This document shows positions 1-6,673 of a DNA stretch of 15,438 nt, in pieces. The translations under genes were made by a program, and so were the position numbers. The first letter of the stretch is position 1, and every line of letters starts with the position of its first letter. The notes beneath the pieces were generated by a model that made no database searches, was not told where the DNA came from, and saw nothing but the letters and a program-made list of their open reading frames with translations. Source of the stretch: Asaia bogorensis (GTDB lineage: Bacteria; Pseudomonadota; Alphaproteobacteria; Acetobacterales; Acetobacteraceae); NCBI GenBank assembly GCA_945873675.1, contig CAMCEP010000036.1:1-15438 (forward strand), given 5' to 3'.

Positions 1-849
1 GCCCGCGCCATGGATGTCGCCAGGCGGGAACTTTACGATGTTGTCGTGCTGGACACGGCCGGGCGCCTTGCGATTGATGAAGTGCTGATGGCCGAAGTGG
101 CCGAGGTTAAGGCCGCGACCAAGCCGCATGAAACCTTGCTGGTCGTTGATGCCATGACCGGGCAGGATGCGGTGAATACCGCCAAGGCTTTCCAGGAAAA
201 GGTCGGTGTTACCGGCATTGTCATGACGCGCGTGGATGGCGATGCGCGCGGTGGTGCGGCACTTTCCATGCGGGCCGTGACCGGTGCACCGATCAAGCTT
301 TTGGGCGCTGGCGAAAAGCTGGATGCGCTTGAAGATTTCCACCCCGATCGCATCGCGGGCCGTATTCTTGGCATGGGCGATATCGTCTCCTTGGTGGAAA
401 AAGCCGCCGAGACGATTGACCAGGCGGAGGCTGAAAAGCTCGCCGCGCGCATGCAAAAGGGCCAGTTCACGCTGGATGATTATGCGGCGCAGCTGAAGCA
501 AATCGGCAAGATGGGCAGCCTGCAAGGTATTCTTGGCATGTTGCCGGGCGTGCAGAAGGTGAAGGCGCAGTTGGAAGGTGCCAACCTGGATACCGCCATT
601 CTGAAGCGTCAGGCCGCGATCATTTCCAGCATGACGCCCAAGGAACGCCGCACGCCTGATCTGCTGAAGGCATCGCGCAAGCGCCGCATCGCGGCTGGTT
701 CCGGCACCACGGTGCAGGATGTGAACCGTCTGCTCAAGCAATTTGACGATATGTCCGCCATGATGAAGCGGATGAGTAAGATCGGCCAGAAGGGGCTGAT
801 GCGTGGCGGGCTTGCCGCGCTGCTCCCCCAAGGCCGGAGGCCGTTCTGA
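1..849 (+). CDS. ffh: Signal recognition particle protein Ffh, 3' part (5' end outside window)
   Basis: Ffh is the GTPase subunit of the signal recognition particle. It binds 4.5S RNA and signal sequences of nascent inner-membrane proteins and docks with FtsY. The frame is open from base 1, so the N domain and the P-loop lie upstream. The rest of the G domain is visible: DTAGR (G3-type), VVDAMTGQDA, TRVDGDARGGAA (G4-type, TxVD) and the GAGEKLDALEDFHPDR closing segment. The methionine-rich M domain follows, with MGSLQGILGMLPG, RKRRIAAGSGTTVQDVNRLL (RNA-binding helix-turn-helix region) and a Met-rich tail FDDMSAMMKRM. It ends at a TGA 54 nt before rpsP, the usual neighbour in alphaproteobacteria. 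Nothing suggests damage; identity is secure from the motifs. Confidence 0.97.
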   Translation, partial: ARAMDVARRELYDVVVLDTAGRLAIDEVLMAEVAEVKAATKPHETLLVVDAMTGQDAVNTAKAFQEKVGVTGIVMTRVDGDARGGAALSMRAVTGAPIKLLGAGEKLDALEDFHPDRIAGRILGMGDIVSLVEKAAETIDQAEAEKLAARMQKGQFTLDDYAAQLKQIGKMGSLQGILGMLPGVQKVKAQLEGANLDTAILKRQAAIISSMTPKERRTPDLLKASRKRRIAAGSGTTVQDVNRLLKQFDDMSAMMKRMSKIGQKGLMRGGLAALLPQGRRPF

Positions 850-872
850 TGACGGCCATCACCAACCCCAAG

Positions 873-890
873 TCTTTAGTTCTGTAAAGA
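873..890 (+). other. Small AT-rich hairpin in the ffh-rpsP gap
   Basis: TCTTTA (873-878) and TAAAGA (885-890) form a perfect 6-bp inverted repeat around the loop GTTCTG. The right arm runs directly into AAAGGA (890-895), the likely ribosome binding site of rpsP, 8 nt before its ATG. It is A/U-rich and weak, with no T-tract after it, so it is not a convincing terminator. It could modestly affect rpsP translation, or it could be chance. Confidence 0.3.
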
Positions 891-903
891 AAGGAATACC
901 CGG

Positions 904-1239
904 ATGGGTCTCAAGATTCGCCTCGCACGCGCTGGTGCCAAGAAGCGCCCCTATTATCACATCGTGATCGCCGATAGCCGCAGCCCGCGCGATGGCCGCT
1001 TCATCGAAAAGGTGGGCTCCTATAACCCGATGCTGCCGTCTGACCATGCAGAGCGTATTCGCCTGCAGGAAGATCGCCTGAAGCATTGGATCGGCAATGG
1101 CGCGGTGGCGACCGAACGCGTGGCGCGCTTCCTGGGCAAGGCTGGCCTGATCGCCATGCCGGCGATCCCGGCGCAGACGAAGCAGGCGCAGCCCAAGAAG
1201 AAGGCGCAGGAACGCGCTGCCGCCGCCGCGGCCGGCTGA
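904..1239 (+). CDS. rpsP: Small subunit ribosomal protein bS16
   Basis: bS16 is a primary-binding assembly protein of the 30S subunit that contacts 16S rRNA. The 111-residue product begins MGLKIRLARAGAKKRPYY and contains the family core IVIADSRSPRDGRFIEKVGSYNP, followed by the RIRLQEDRLKHWIGNGA helix. The core of about 80 residues matches S16. The remainder is a lysine/alanine-rich tail (KKKAQERAAAAAAG) of the kind often seen as an extension in alphaproteobacterial S16. The ATG is preceded by AAAGGA with normal spacing. It sits between ffh and rimM, the conserved order of this translation operon, and is probably co-transcribed with both. Confidence 0.98.
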   Translation: MGLKIRLARAGAKKRPYYHIVIADSRSPRDGRFIEKVGSYNPMLPSDHAERIRLQEDRLKHWIGNGAVATERVARFLGKAGLIAMPAIPAQTKQAQPKKKAQERAAAAAAG

Positions 1240-1269
1240 AGCAGGCGATAGCCAAGGGCAGCACGGCAG

Positions 1270-1788
1270 ATGGGCGGCAAGCGCATTATGGTCGGGGAGT
1301 TCGGCAGGCCGCATGGCGTGCGCGGGCTTTTGCGCCTGCGTGCCTTCACCGCCGATCCTGCCGCCATCACCGCCTATGGCCCGCTTTCTGATGAGGCCGG
1401 CACACGGCAGTTCCGTCTGACGGTCAAAGGGCCTGATCTGGTCGCTGTTGAAGGCGTCGCGGATCGTGATGCCGCGCAGCGCCTGACCGGCACCCGGCTT
1501 TTCGTCGCGCGGGAGGCTCTGCCCCCTACCGAGGAAGATGAATTCTACCTGGCTGATCTGATTGGCCTTCAGGTGGTGACGGAAGCGGGTGAAGCCTTTG
1601 GCAGCATCCGCGCGGTGGAAGACCATGGCGGCGGGGCTTTTCTGGTGATTGAAGGGCCGCATGAAATGCTGCTGCCCTTCACGCGCCAGGTGGTGCCGGT
1701 GGTGGATATCGCTTCCGGCCGCCTTGTGGTGGTGCCGCCGGCCGAAGTGCTGGTGACCCCGCCCGATGGCAAGGAGGCCGTGGCATGA
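1270..1788 (+). CDS. rimM: Ribosome maturation factor RimM
   Basis: RimM binds ribosomal protein S19 and helps mature the 3' (head) domain of the 30S subunit in the cytoplasm. The 172-residue product has the two expected parts. The N-terminal RimM barrel starts at IMVGEFGRPHGVRGLLRLRAF (G-x-x-G-x-x-G/H-GxxG pattern) and reaches about residue 85. The C-terminal PRC-barrel-like domain starts near FYLADLIGLQVVTEAGEAFG and ends with LLPFTRQVVPVVDIASGRLVV. An AAGGG lies 11 nt before the chosen ATG; an in-frame ATG at 1288 is possible but would trim the first strand. The stop codon overlaps the trmD start (ATGA), implying translational coupling. Confidence 0.96.
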   Translation: MGGKRIMVGEFGRPHGVRGLLRLRAFTADPAAITAYGPLSDEAGTRQFRLTVKGPDLVAVEGVADRDAAQRLTGTRLFVAREALPPTEEDEFYLADLIGLQVVTEAGEAFGSIRAVEDHGGGAFLVIEGPHEMLLPFTRQVVPVVDIASGRLVVVPPAEVLVTPPDGKEAVA

Positions 1789-2525
1789 GCTGGCGCGCCG
1801 ATGTGCTGACGCTTTTCCCGGAAATGTTCCCGGGGCCGCTTGGGCTTTCCCTCGCGGGGCGTGGCTTGCGCGAAGGGCTTTGGTCGCTAGTCGCGCATGA
1901 TATTCGCGACCATGCCAAGGACCGCCATCGCAGCGTGGATGACACGCCTTTTGGGGGAGGTGCTGGCATGGTGCTGCGCCCGGATGTGGTAGATGCGGCC
2001 ATTGGCGCGGCCTTGGCCGAAACGCCTGCCCGGCCCGTGATCTACCTGACGCCGCGCGGGCGGTTGCTGGATCAGGCGCTGGTCCGCGAATTGGCGGCGG
2101 GGCAGGGGGCGGTGCTGCTCTGCGGGCGTTATGAAGGTGTGGATCAGCGCGTCATTGAAGCGCGCGGCATGCTGGAAGTCTCGATCGGCGATTACGTGCT
2201 GAGCGGGGGGGAATTGGCCGCGCTCACGCTGCTCGATGCCTGTGTGCGCTTGCTGCCAGGGGTCATGGGGGCAGCGGAAAGCGCTGCCGAGGAAAGCCAT
2301 GGCACTGAGGGGCTTTTGGAATACCCGCATTATACGCGCCCGGCCGAATGGGCAGGGCGCGCCGTGCCGGAGGTACTGCTTTCGGGCCATCACGCCGCCA
2401 TTGCGGCCTGGCGCCGGGCCGAAAGCGAGAAAATCACAAAGGAACGCCGCCCCGATCTTTGGGCGCGGCATGAAACAGCGCGCGGAGGCGCGGGGGCCAT
2501 TGCCGGCCATCCCGCCGCCGCCTAA
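1785..2525 (+). CDS. trmD: tRNA (guanine-N1)-methyltransferase TrmD
   Basis: TrmD is the SAM-dependent homodimeric SPOUT enzyme that makes m1G37 in tRNAs and so prevents +1 frameshifting. The 246-residue protein opens with DVLTLFPEMFPG and has DDTPFGGGAGM at 52-62. The trefoil-knot SAM site is clear: LLCGRYEGVD (111-120), IGDYVLSGGE (134-143) and EYPHYTRP (179-186). The start is fixed by AAGGAGG 7 nt upstream and by the ATGA overlap with rimM. The loop before EYPHYTRP reads AAEESHGTEGLL. From a remembered alignment, the position of the catalytic Asp169 of E. coli/Haemophilus TrmD is Glu here. I believe this is common in alphaproteobacteria, so I do not take it as inactivation. Confidence 0.97.
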   Translation: MSWRADVLTLFPEMFPGPLGLSLAGRGLREGLWSLVAHDIRDHAKDRHRSVDDTPFGGGAGMVLRPDVVDAAIGAALAETPARPVIYLTPRGRLLDQALVRELAAGQGAVLLCGRYEGVDQRVIEARGMLEVSIGDYVLSGGELAALTLLDACVRLLPGVMGAAESAAEESHGTEGLLEYPHYTRPAEWAGRAVPEVLLSGHHAAIAAWRRAESEKITKERRPDLWARHETARGGAGAIAGHPAAA

Positions 2526-2549
2526 AGAAACCGAAGAAAGGGTACCAAC

Positions 2550-2945
2550 ATGAATATCTTGCAGCAATTCGAAGCTGATCAGCAGGCCAAGCTTGCCGCT
2601 GCCCGCACCACGCCGGATTTCGGCCCAGGCGACACGGTGCGCGTGATGGTGAAGGTGGTGGAAGGCGAACGCATCCGCACCCAGGCCTATGAAGGCGTTG
2701 TGATCGCGCGTTCCAACAAGGGCGTGCAGAGCAATTTCACCGTCCGCAAGCTTTCCTATGGCGAAGGCGTGGAGCGCGTGTTTCCGCTGTATAGCCCGAA
2801 TGTCGCGGAAATTCAGGTGATGCGTCGCGGCAAGGTGCGTCGCGCGAAGCTCTATTACCTGCGTGGCCGCACCGGCAAATCCGCACGCATTGCGGAAAAG
2901 CTGGGCATGAAGGCTGCTAGCCCCGCCAAGCCTGCCGAAGGCTGA
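2550..2945 (+). CDS. rplS: Large subunit ribosomal protein bL19
   Basis: bL19 sits at the 30S-50S interface of the ribosome. The 131-residue product shows the whole L19 fold: an N-terminal helix (MNILQQFEADQQ), FGPGDTVRVMVKVVEG, the highly conserved EGVVIARSNKGVQSNFTVRKLSYGEGVERVFPLY split over two strands, and a basic C-terminal KVRRAKLYYLRGRTGKSARI. A short Ala/Pro/Lys tail (AASPAKPAEG) follows. GAAAGGG lies about 8 nt before the ATG. It is the last gene of the ffh-rpsP-rimM-trmD-rplS run and is followed by a terminator-like hairpin. Confidence 0.98.
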   Translation: MNILQQFEADQQAKLAAARTTPDFGPGDTVRVMVKVVEGERIRTQAYEGVVIARSNKGVQSNFTVRKLSYGEGVERVFPLYSPNVAEIQVMRRGKVRRAKLYYLRGRTGKSARIAEKLGMKAASPAKPAEG

Positions 2946-2950
2946 ATTAA

Positions 2951-2980
2951 ACGCGCCGCGCTGAAAGGCGCGGCGTTTTC
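2951..2980 (+). terminator. Rho-independent-type terminator after rplS
   Basis: GCCGCGC (2955-2961) pairs with GCGCGGC (2968-2974) around the loop TGAAAG. One more C-G pair (2954-2975) makes an 8-bp GC-rich stem, followed at once by TTTT. This is a compact intrinsic terminator 6 nt after the rplS stop. It ends only about 25 nt before the leuC start, so leuC must be reached by read-through, by an upstream promoter inside rplS, or by a promoter overlapping the hairpin. Confidence 0.72.
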
Positions 2981-3004
2981 ATGTGATGTAAGGGGGAAGA
3001 TGAA

Positions 3005-4435
3005 ATGTCAGCGCAGAAGCCGCGCACGCTGTTCGATAAGATTTGGGACGCGCATGTTGTTGAAACCCTGCCGGATGGCACGGCGCTGCTCTACATTGAT
3101 TTGCATCTGACCCATGAAGTGACCACGCCGCAGGCTTTTGATGGCCTGCGCGCTGCGGGGCGCAAGGTGCGCCGCCCGGATGCGACACTGGCTGTGGTGG
3201 ACCACAATATCGCGACCGATGACAGCCGCCGCACCGGCATTGTGGACCCCGAAAGCCGCTTGCAGGTTGAAACGTTGGAAAAGAACGTCGTTGAATTCGG
3301 CGTGCCTTACATTCCGCTGCTCGATGACCGTCAGGGCATTGTGCATGTGATCGGCCCTGAATTGGGCCGTTCGTTGCCCGGCATGACGATTGTGTGCGGT
3401 GATAGCCATACCTCGACCCATGGCGCCATGGGGGCGCTGGCGTTTGGCATTGGTACATCGGAAGTGGAACATGTGCTGGCGACGCAGACGCTGTTGCAAA
3501 AGCCGGCCAAGAACATGCGTGTTTCGGTGGATGGCAACCTCGCTTTTGGTTGTTCCGGCAAGGATATTGTGCTGGCCATCATCGGCAAGATCGGCACGGC
3601 GGGCGGCACCGGCCACGTGATTGAATATGCCGGGGATGCGATCCGCGCGCTGGATATGGCGGGCCGCATGACTGTCTGCAACATGACGATCGAAGGCGGT
3701 GCGCGCGCTGGCATGGTGGCACCGGACCAAACCACTTTCGATTACATCGCGAAAACGCCGAATGGCCCGAAGGGTGAAGCCTTCAAGCGCGCCATCGAAT
3801 GGTGGAAGACGCTGCCTTCTGATGCGGGTGCCCATTTCGACAAGGAATTGCGCTTGGCTGCGCATGAAATCGCGCCGCAAGTGACCTGGGGCACCAATCC
3901 GGAAGCGGTGCTGCCGATCACCGGCATTGTGCCGAACCCAACGGATGAGGGCGATGAAGCCAAGCGTGCGCAATTGCAGCGCATGGTTGACTATATGGGC
4001 CTGACCCCCGGCCAGCGCCTGACTGATCTCAAGGTTGATGTCGTCTTCATCGGTTCCTGCACCAATAGCCGCATTGAGGATATCCGCGCTGCCGCGGCCA
4101 TTGCGAAAGGCCGGCGCGTTTCGGATCATGTGCGCGCACTGGTCGTGCCGGGTTCGGGCCTGGTGAAGAAGCAAGCCGAAGCCGAAGGGCTTGATCGCAT
4201 TCTGCGCGAAGCGGGCTTTGAATGGCGCGAAGCGGGCTGTTCCATGTGCCTTGGCATGAACCCCGATAAACTCACGCCTGGTCAGCGCAGCGCCAGCACG
4301 TCCAACCGCAATTTCGAAGGCCGTCAGGGCCCCGGCGGGCGGACCCATTTGTTGAGCCCGGCCATGGCCGCCGCGGCGGCGCTTGCCGGCCATTTGGCCG
4401 ATGTGCGTGACTATCAGCCGAAGGGAGCCCTGTAA
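3005..4435 (+). CDS. leuC: 3-isopropylmalate dehydratase, large subunit
   Basis: LeuC, with LeuD, isomerises 2-isopropylmalate to 3-isopropylmalate, the second dedicated step of leucine synthesis. It is an aconitase-family [4Fe-4S] enzyme. The 476-residue product begins QKPRTLFDKIWDAHVV and contains LYIDLHLTHEVTTPQAFDGL, GDSHTSTHGAMGALAFGIGT and FIGSCTNSRIEDIRAA. The three cluster cysteines fall at residues 352 (GSCTNSR), 412 and 415 (GCSMCLGMNPD), and the C-terminal NRNFEGRQGPGGRTHLLSP motif is intact. Length is standard for the single-function bacterial form. The start has AGGGGGAA about 6 nt upstream. The leuD ATG begins 1 nt after its TAA, so the two subunits are almost certainly made from one message. 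Confidence 0.98.
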   Translation: MSAQKPRTLFDKIWDAHVVETLPDGTALLYIDLHLTHEVTTPQAFDGLRAAGRKVRRPDATLAVVDHNIATDDSRRTGIVDPESRLQVETLEKNVVEFGVPYIPLLDDRQGIVHVIGPELGRSLPGMTIVCGDSHTSTHGAMGALAFGIGTSEVEHVLATQTLLQKPAKNMRVSVDGNLAFGCSGKDIVLAIIGKIGTAGGTGHVIEYAGDAIRALDMAGRMTVCNMTIEGGARAGMVAPDQTTFDYIAKTPNGPKGEAFKRAIEWWKTLPSDAGAHFDKELRLAAHEIAPQVTWGTNPEAVLPITGIVPNPTDEGDEAKRAQLQRMVDYMGLTPGQRLTDLKVDVVFIGSCTNSRIEDIRAAAAIAKGRRVSDHVRALVVPGSGLVKKQAEAEGLDRILREAGFEWREAGCSMCLGMNPDKLTPGQRSASTSNRNFEGRQGPGGRTHLLSPAMAAAAALAGHLADVRDYQPKGAL

Positions 4436-4436
4436 T

Positions 4437-5048
4437 ATGCAAGCCTTCACCAAGCTTACGGGTATCGCCGCACCTTTGCCCAAGGCGAATGTGGATACCG
4501 ATCAGATCATCCCAGCGCGCTTTCTGAAATCCATCAGCCGGCTTGGCTTCGGGAAGAATCTTTTTGCCAATTTTCGCTTCAAGGAAGATGGTGCGGAAAA
4601 CCCGGACTTCGTCCTTAACCAGGAACCCTATCGCAAAGCCGAAGTGCTGATCGCGTTCGAGAATTTCGGCTGCGGGTCTTCGCGTGAACACGCGCCTTGG
4701 GCCTTGCTCGATTTCGGTATTCGCTGCGTGATCGCGCCGGATTTCGCCGATATCTTCCACAATAACTGCTTCAAGAATGGCGTGCTGCCGGTGCGCCTGC
4801 CGCGCGAGATTTGCGAAAAGCTGATGGAAGACGCGAAGATGGGCGGCAATGCGCGCATCAGCGTTGATTTGGAACGCCAGGTGGTCGTGCGCCCGAATGG
4901 GGAGGAGATTCCCTTCCAGATAGATCCGCTCCGCCGGCATCTGATGCTGAATGGCTTGGATGATATCGGCCAGACCATGCAGCACGCGCCAGCGATTGAC
5001 AGTTTTGAATCTCGCCAGCGCGCTGCCCAGCCCTGGCTGTATGCCTGA
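4437..5048 (+). CDS. leuD: 3-isopropylmalate dehydratase, small subunit
   Basis: LeuD is the swivelling small subunit that completes the isopropylmalate isomerase active site. The 203-residue product starts MQAFTKLTGIAAPLPKANVD, followed by TDQIIPARFLK (to residue 31). It carries the family signature FGCGSSREHAPWAL at 77-90 and then IRCVIAPDFADIFHNNCFKNGVLP. An in-frame upstream ATG at 4383 exists but would add 18 residues encoded inside leuC and unlike the family. The ATG at 4437, with AAGGGA 10 nt upstream and MQAFTKLTG as the natural N-terminus, is preferred. It lies between leuC and leuB, as expected for a leu operon. Confidence 0.97.
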   Translation: MQAFTKLTGIAAPLPKANVDTDQIIPARFLKSISRLGFGKNLFANFRFKEDGAENPDFVLNQEPYRKAEVLIAFENFGCGSSREHAPWALLDFGIRCVIAPDFADIFHNNCFKNGVLPVRLPREICEKLMEDAKMGGNARISVDLERQVVVRPNGEEIPFQIDPLRRHLMLNGLDDIGQTMQHAPAIDSFESRQRAAQPWLYA

Positions 5049-5056
5049 TTTACACA

Positions 5057-5079
5057 CGCCCTGGCGGGACGCCGGGGCG
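5057..5079 (+). other. Strong hairpin in the leuD-leuB gap
   Basis: CGCCCTGGCG (5057-5066) and CGCCGGGGCG (5070-5079) form a 10-bp stem with a single G-U pair and a 3-nt loop GGA. It fills most of the 45-nt gap and is followed not by a T-run but by AGAAGGAAAACGCC, which contains the leuB ribosome binding site. It therefore looks less like a terminator than an RNA element: a 3' stabiliser or processing stem for leuCD, or a structure tuning leuB translation. Confidence 0.55.
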
Positions 5080-5093
5080 AGAAGGAAAACGCC

Positions 5094-6206
5094 ATGTCAT
5101 CGAACAAGAAGCTTCTGATCCTGCCCGGCGACGGGATTGGCCCCGAAGTGATGCACGAAGTGCGTCGCGTGGTGGATTGGATGGATCGCCGCCGCCATGT
5201 GTCCTTCAATATTGAGGAAGGGCTCGTGGGCGGCGCTGCTTTGGATGCGCAAGGTACGCCCTGTTCGGATGAAACGGTGGAACGTGCCAAGGCTGCGGAT
5301 GCGGTGCTGTTTGGTTCCGTCGGTGGCCCGAAATGGGATTCCATGCCCTTCGACAAGCGCCCGGAATTGGGTGTGCTGCGGCTGCGGAAGGATCTTGGGC
5401 TTTTCGCCAATCTGCGCCCCGCCGTGGTGTTGGATGCGCTGGTGGATGCCTCAAGCCTCAAGGCTGATCTGGTGCGCGGGCTTGATGTGATGATCGTGCG
5501 TGAAAGCACCGGCGGCATTTACTTCGGTGAACCGCGCGGCATCCATACGGATGCCAATGGCAAGCGCACCGGCATTGATACGGAAGTCTATACTGAAGAC
5601 GAAATCGCCCGTGTGGCGCGCATTGCCTTTGATCTGGCGCGCAAGCGTCGCAACAAGGTCACCAGCGTCGAAAAGGCGAATGTCATGCAATCCGGGCGCC
5701 TATGGCGCGCCGTAGTGGGTGAGATCGGCAAGGCGGAATTTCCCGATGTCGAACTCGAACACATGTATGCCGATAATTGTGCGATGCAGCTTTGCTCTCG
5801 CCCCAAGCAGTTTGATGTGATCCTGGGGTCCAATCTGTTCGGCGATGTGCTTTCTGATCTGGCCGCCGCGCTGACTGGTTCGCTTGGCATGCTGCCATCG
5901 GCCACGCTGGGCGCCGTGGATGCTTCTGGGCGGCGTCATGCGCTGTATGAACCGGTGCATGGGTCGGCACCCGATATCGCCGGCAAAGGCATCGCCAATC
6001 CCTGCGCGCAGATCCTGTCCTTCGCCATGCTGCTGCGCTGGTCCTTCGGGATGGAGGAAGATGCGCGGTTGGTGGAAGCGGCGGTTGAAAAGGTGCTGGG
6101 CGGCGGTCTGCGCACCGCTGACATTATGCAAACCGGCATGGCGCGTGTTGGCACAAGCGTGATGGGTGAAGCGGTGGTGCGAGAATTGGATAAACTCGCT
6201 TCCTGA
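5094..6206 (+). CDS. leuB: 3-isopropylmalate dehydrogenase
   Basis: LeuB oxidises and decarboxylates 3-isopropylmalate with NAD+ to 2-oxoisocaproate, the direct precursor of leucine. The 370-residue protein is full length for the family. It shows LLILPGDGIGPEVM near the start, LFGSVGGPKWD (about 72-82), the substrate-binding VRESTGGIYFGEPRG (about 135-149), the catalytic lysine in SVEKANVM (K194), and the metal-binding aspartates in YADN (D227) and NLFGDVLSDLAAAL (D251, D255). YEPVHGSAPDIAGKGIANP and the NAD-binding C-terminal region follow. AGAAGGA lies about 8 nt before the ATG. It completes the leuCD-leuB operon; leuA is not in the window. Confidence 0.98.
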   Translation: MSSNKKLLILPGDGIGPEVMHEVRRVVDWMDRRRHVSFNIEEGLVGGAALDAQGTPCSDETVERAKAADAVLFGSVGGPKWDSMPFDKRPELGVLRLRKDLGLFANLRPAVVLDALVDASSLKADLVRGLDVMIVRESTGGIYFGEPRGIHTDANGKRTGIDTEVYTEDEIARVARIAFDLARKRRNKVTSVEKANVMQSGRLWRAVVGEIGKAEFPDVELEHMYADNCAMQLCSRPKQFDVILGSNLFGDVLSDLAAALTGSLGMLPSATLGAVDASGRRHALYEPVHGSAPDIAGKGIANPCAQILSFAMLLRWSFGMEEDARLVEAAVEKVLGGGLRTADIMQTGMARVGTSVMGEAVVRELDKLAS

Positions 6207-6228
6207 TAATTTAGCGACAGTTGCGGGG

Positions 6229-6257
6229 TTGCGCCTTTGGCGTTGCTCCGCTATCCG
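6229..6257 (+). promoter_or_regulatory. Possible tRNA-Arg promoter
   Basis: TTGCGC (6229-6234) and TATCCG (6252-6257) are separated by 17 nt and would place a start about 7-8 nt before the tRNA. The matches to a sigma70 consensus are only moderate. A small GCGCC-TTT-GGCGT dyad lies in the spacer. This is a position-based suggestion, not a firm site. Confidence 0.3.
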
Positions 6258-6271
6258 TCGGCTCGTTAAGG

Positions 6272-6348
6272 GCGCCCGTAGCTCAGCTGGATAGAGCACC
6301 AGACTACGAATCTGGGGGTCAGAGGTTCGAATCCTTTCGGGCGCGCCA
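6272..6348 (+). tRNA. tRNA-Arg (anticodon ACG)
   Basis: This is a complete 77-nt cloverleaf. The acceptor GCGCCCG (6272-6278) pairs with CGGGCGC (6338-6344). The D arm is GCTC...GAGC. The anticodon arm is CCAGA / CTACGAA / TCTGG with anticodon ACG at 6306-6308, and the T arm is AGAGG-TTCGAAT-CCTTT. The discriminator is G and the CCA end is encoded (6346-6348). A34 should be deaminated to inosine by TadA so that it reads CGU/CGC/CGA, the main arginine codons here. The 3' end of such tRNA genes is a common integration site. The AT-rich stretch right after it fits an old insertion scar, but I found no repeat of the tRNA end. Confidence 0.97.
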
Positions 6349-6673
6349 TATTCCTTCTGAATTTTTTTTTAATAAAATACGCCCATTCTTGGGCTGGTAG
6401 ATCATTCCTTTTTTTGAGCGAGTATTCCTCAACCGGTTTGGGCTGGAAGGGTTTATTTCCGCTTGTACCTGGGCAGGCCTTCATTCGCGTAAGAATTGTG
6501 ATGCGCTCCATGCTGCAACAGGCTGAAAGAAATTTCGCGGCCTGCACGGCACAAGAAATAGAAGTGACCATTGCCGCTTCCCCCATGCTGGGCTGGATTT
6601 TTCCGCAAGGCCGATCGCCTAACCGTAAAAACGATGCCCATGCTTAAAAATATAGGAAGAACCCCTTGGACTT
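6349..6673. other. AT-rich stretch between tRNA-Arg and the XRE gene, no convincing gene
   Basis: About 325 nt with visibly lower GC than anything around it. It contains a run of nine T (6362-6370) 13 nt after the tRNA, a short hairpin and a second T-run (6409-6415). The reading frames in it are poor. One on the + strand starts with TTG at 6414 (77 codons). One on the - strand (6266-6586) reads into the tRNA antisense. Neither has a good ribosome binding site or a family I recognise. It probably holds the tRNA terminator, the upstream region of the XRE gene and possibly decayed foreign DNA. Confidence 0.6.
6362..6415 (+). terminator. Possible terminator region after tRNA-Arg
   Basis: T9 (6362-6370) follows the tRNA closely. 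Further on, GCCCA (6381-6385) pairs with TGGGC (6390-6394) around TTCT, with T7 at 6409-6415. On the opposite strand the same stem is followed by a T-rich TATTTTATT, so it could act in both directions. The stem is only 5 bp and the second T-run is 14 nt away, so this is a weak call. Confidence 0.35.

Noticed and set aside
859..1662. 267-codon - strand frame opposite rpsP and rimM
   Set aside because: It is a shadow of two well-supported + strand genes, a common effect of high GC.
4383..4436. Upstream in-frame start for leuD
   Set aside because: It would add 18 residues encoded inside leuC that do not fit the LeuD N-terminus; ATG 4437 has the ribosome binding site.
3008..4483. 491-codon - strand frame opposite leuC
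   Set aside because: Antisense shadow of an unmistakable leuC; no family features of its own.
6266..6586. 106-codon frame on the - strand ending in GFEPLTPRFVVWCSIQLSYGR
   Set aside because: The C-terminal part is the antisense translation of the tRNA-Arg gene, a well-known false protein. The rest lies in the AT-rich gap and has no family or ribosome binding support.
6414..6647. 77-codon + strand frame in the AT-rich gap
   Set aside because: It starts with TTG, has no clear ribosome binding site and matches no family I recognise; more likely chance.
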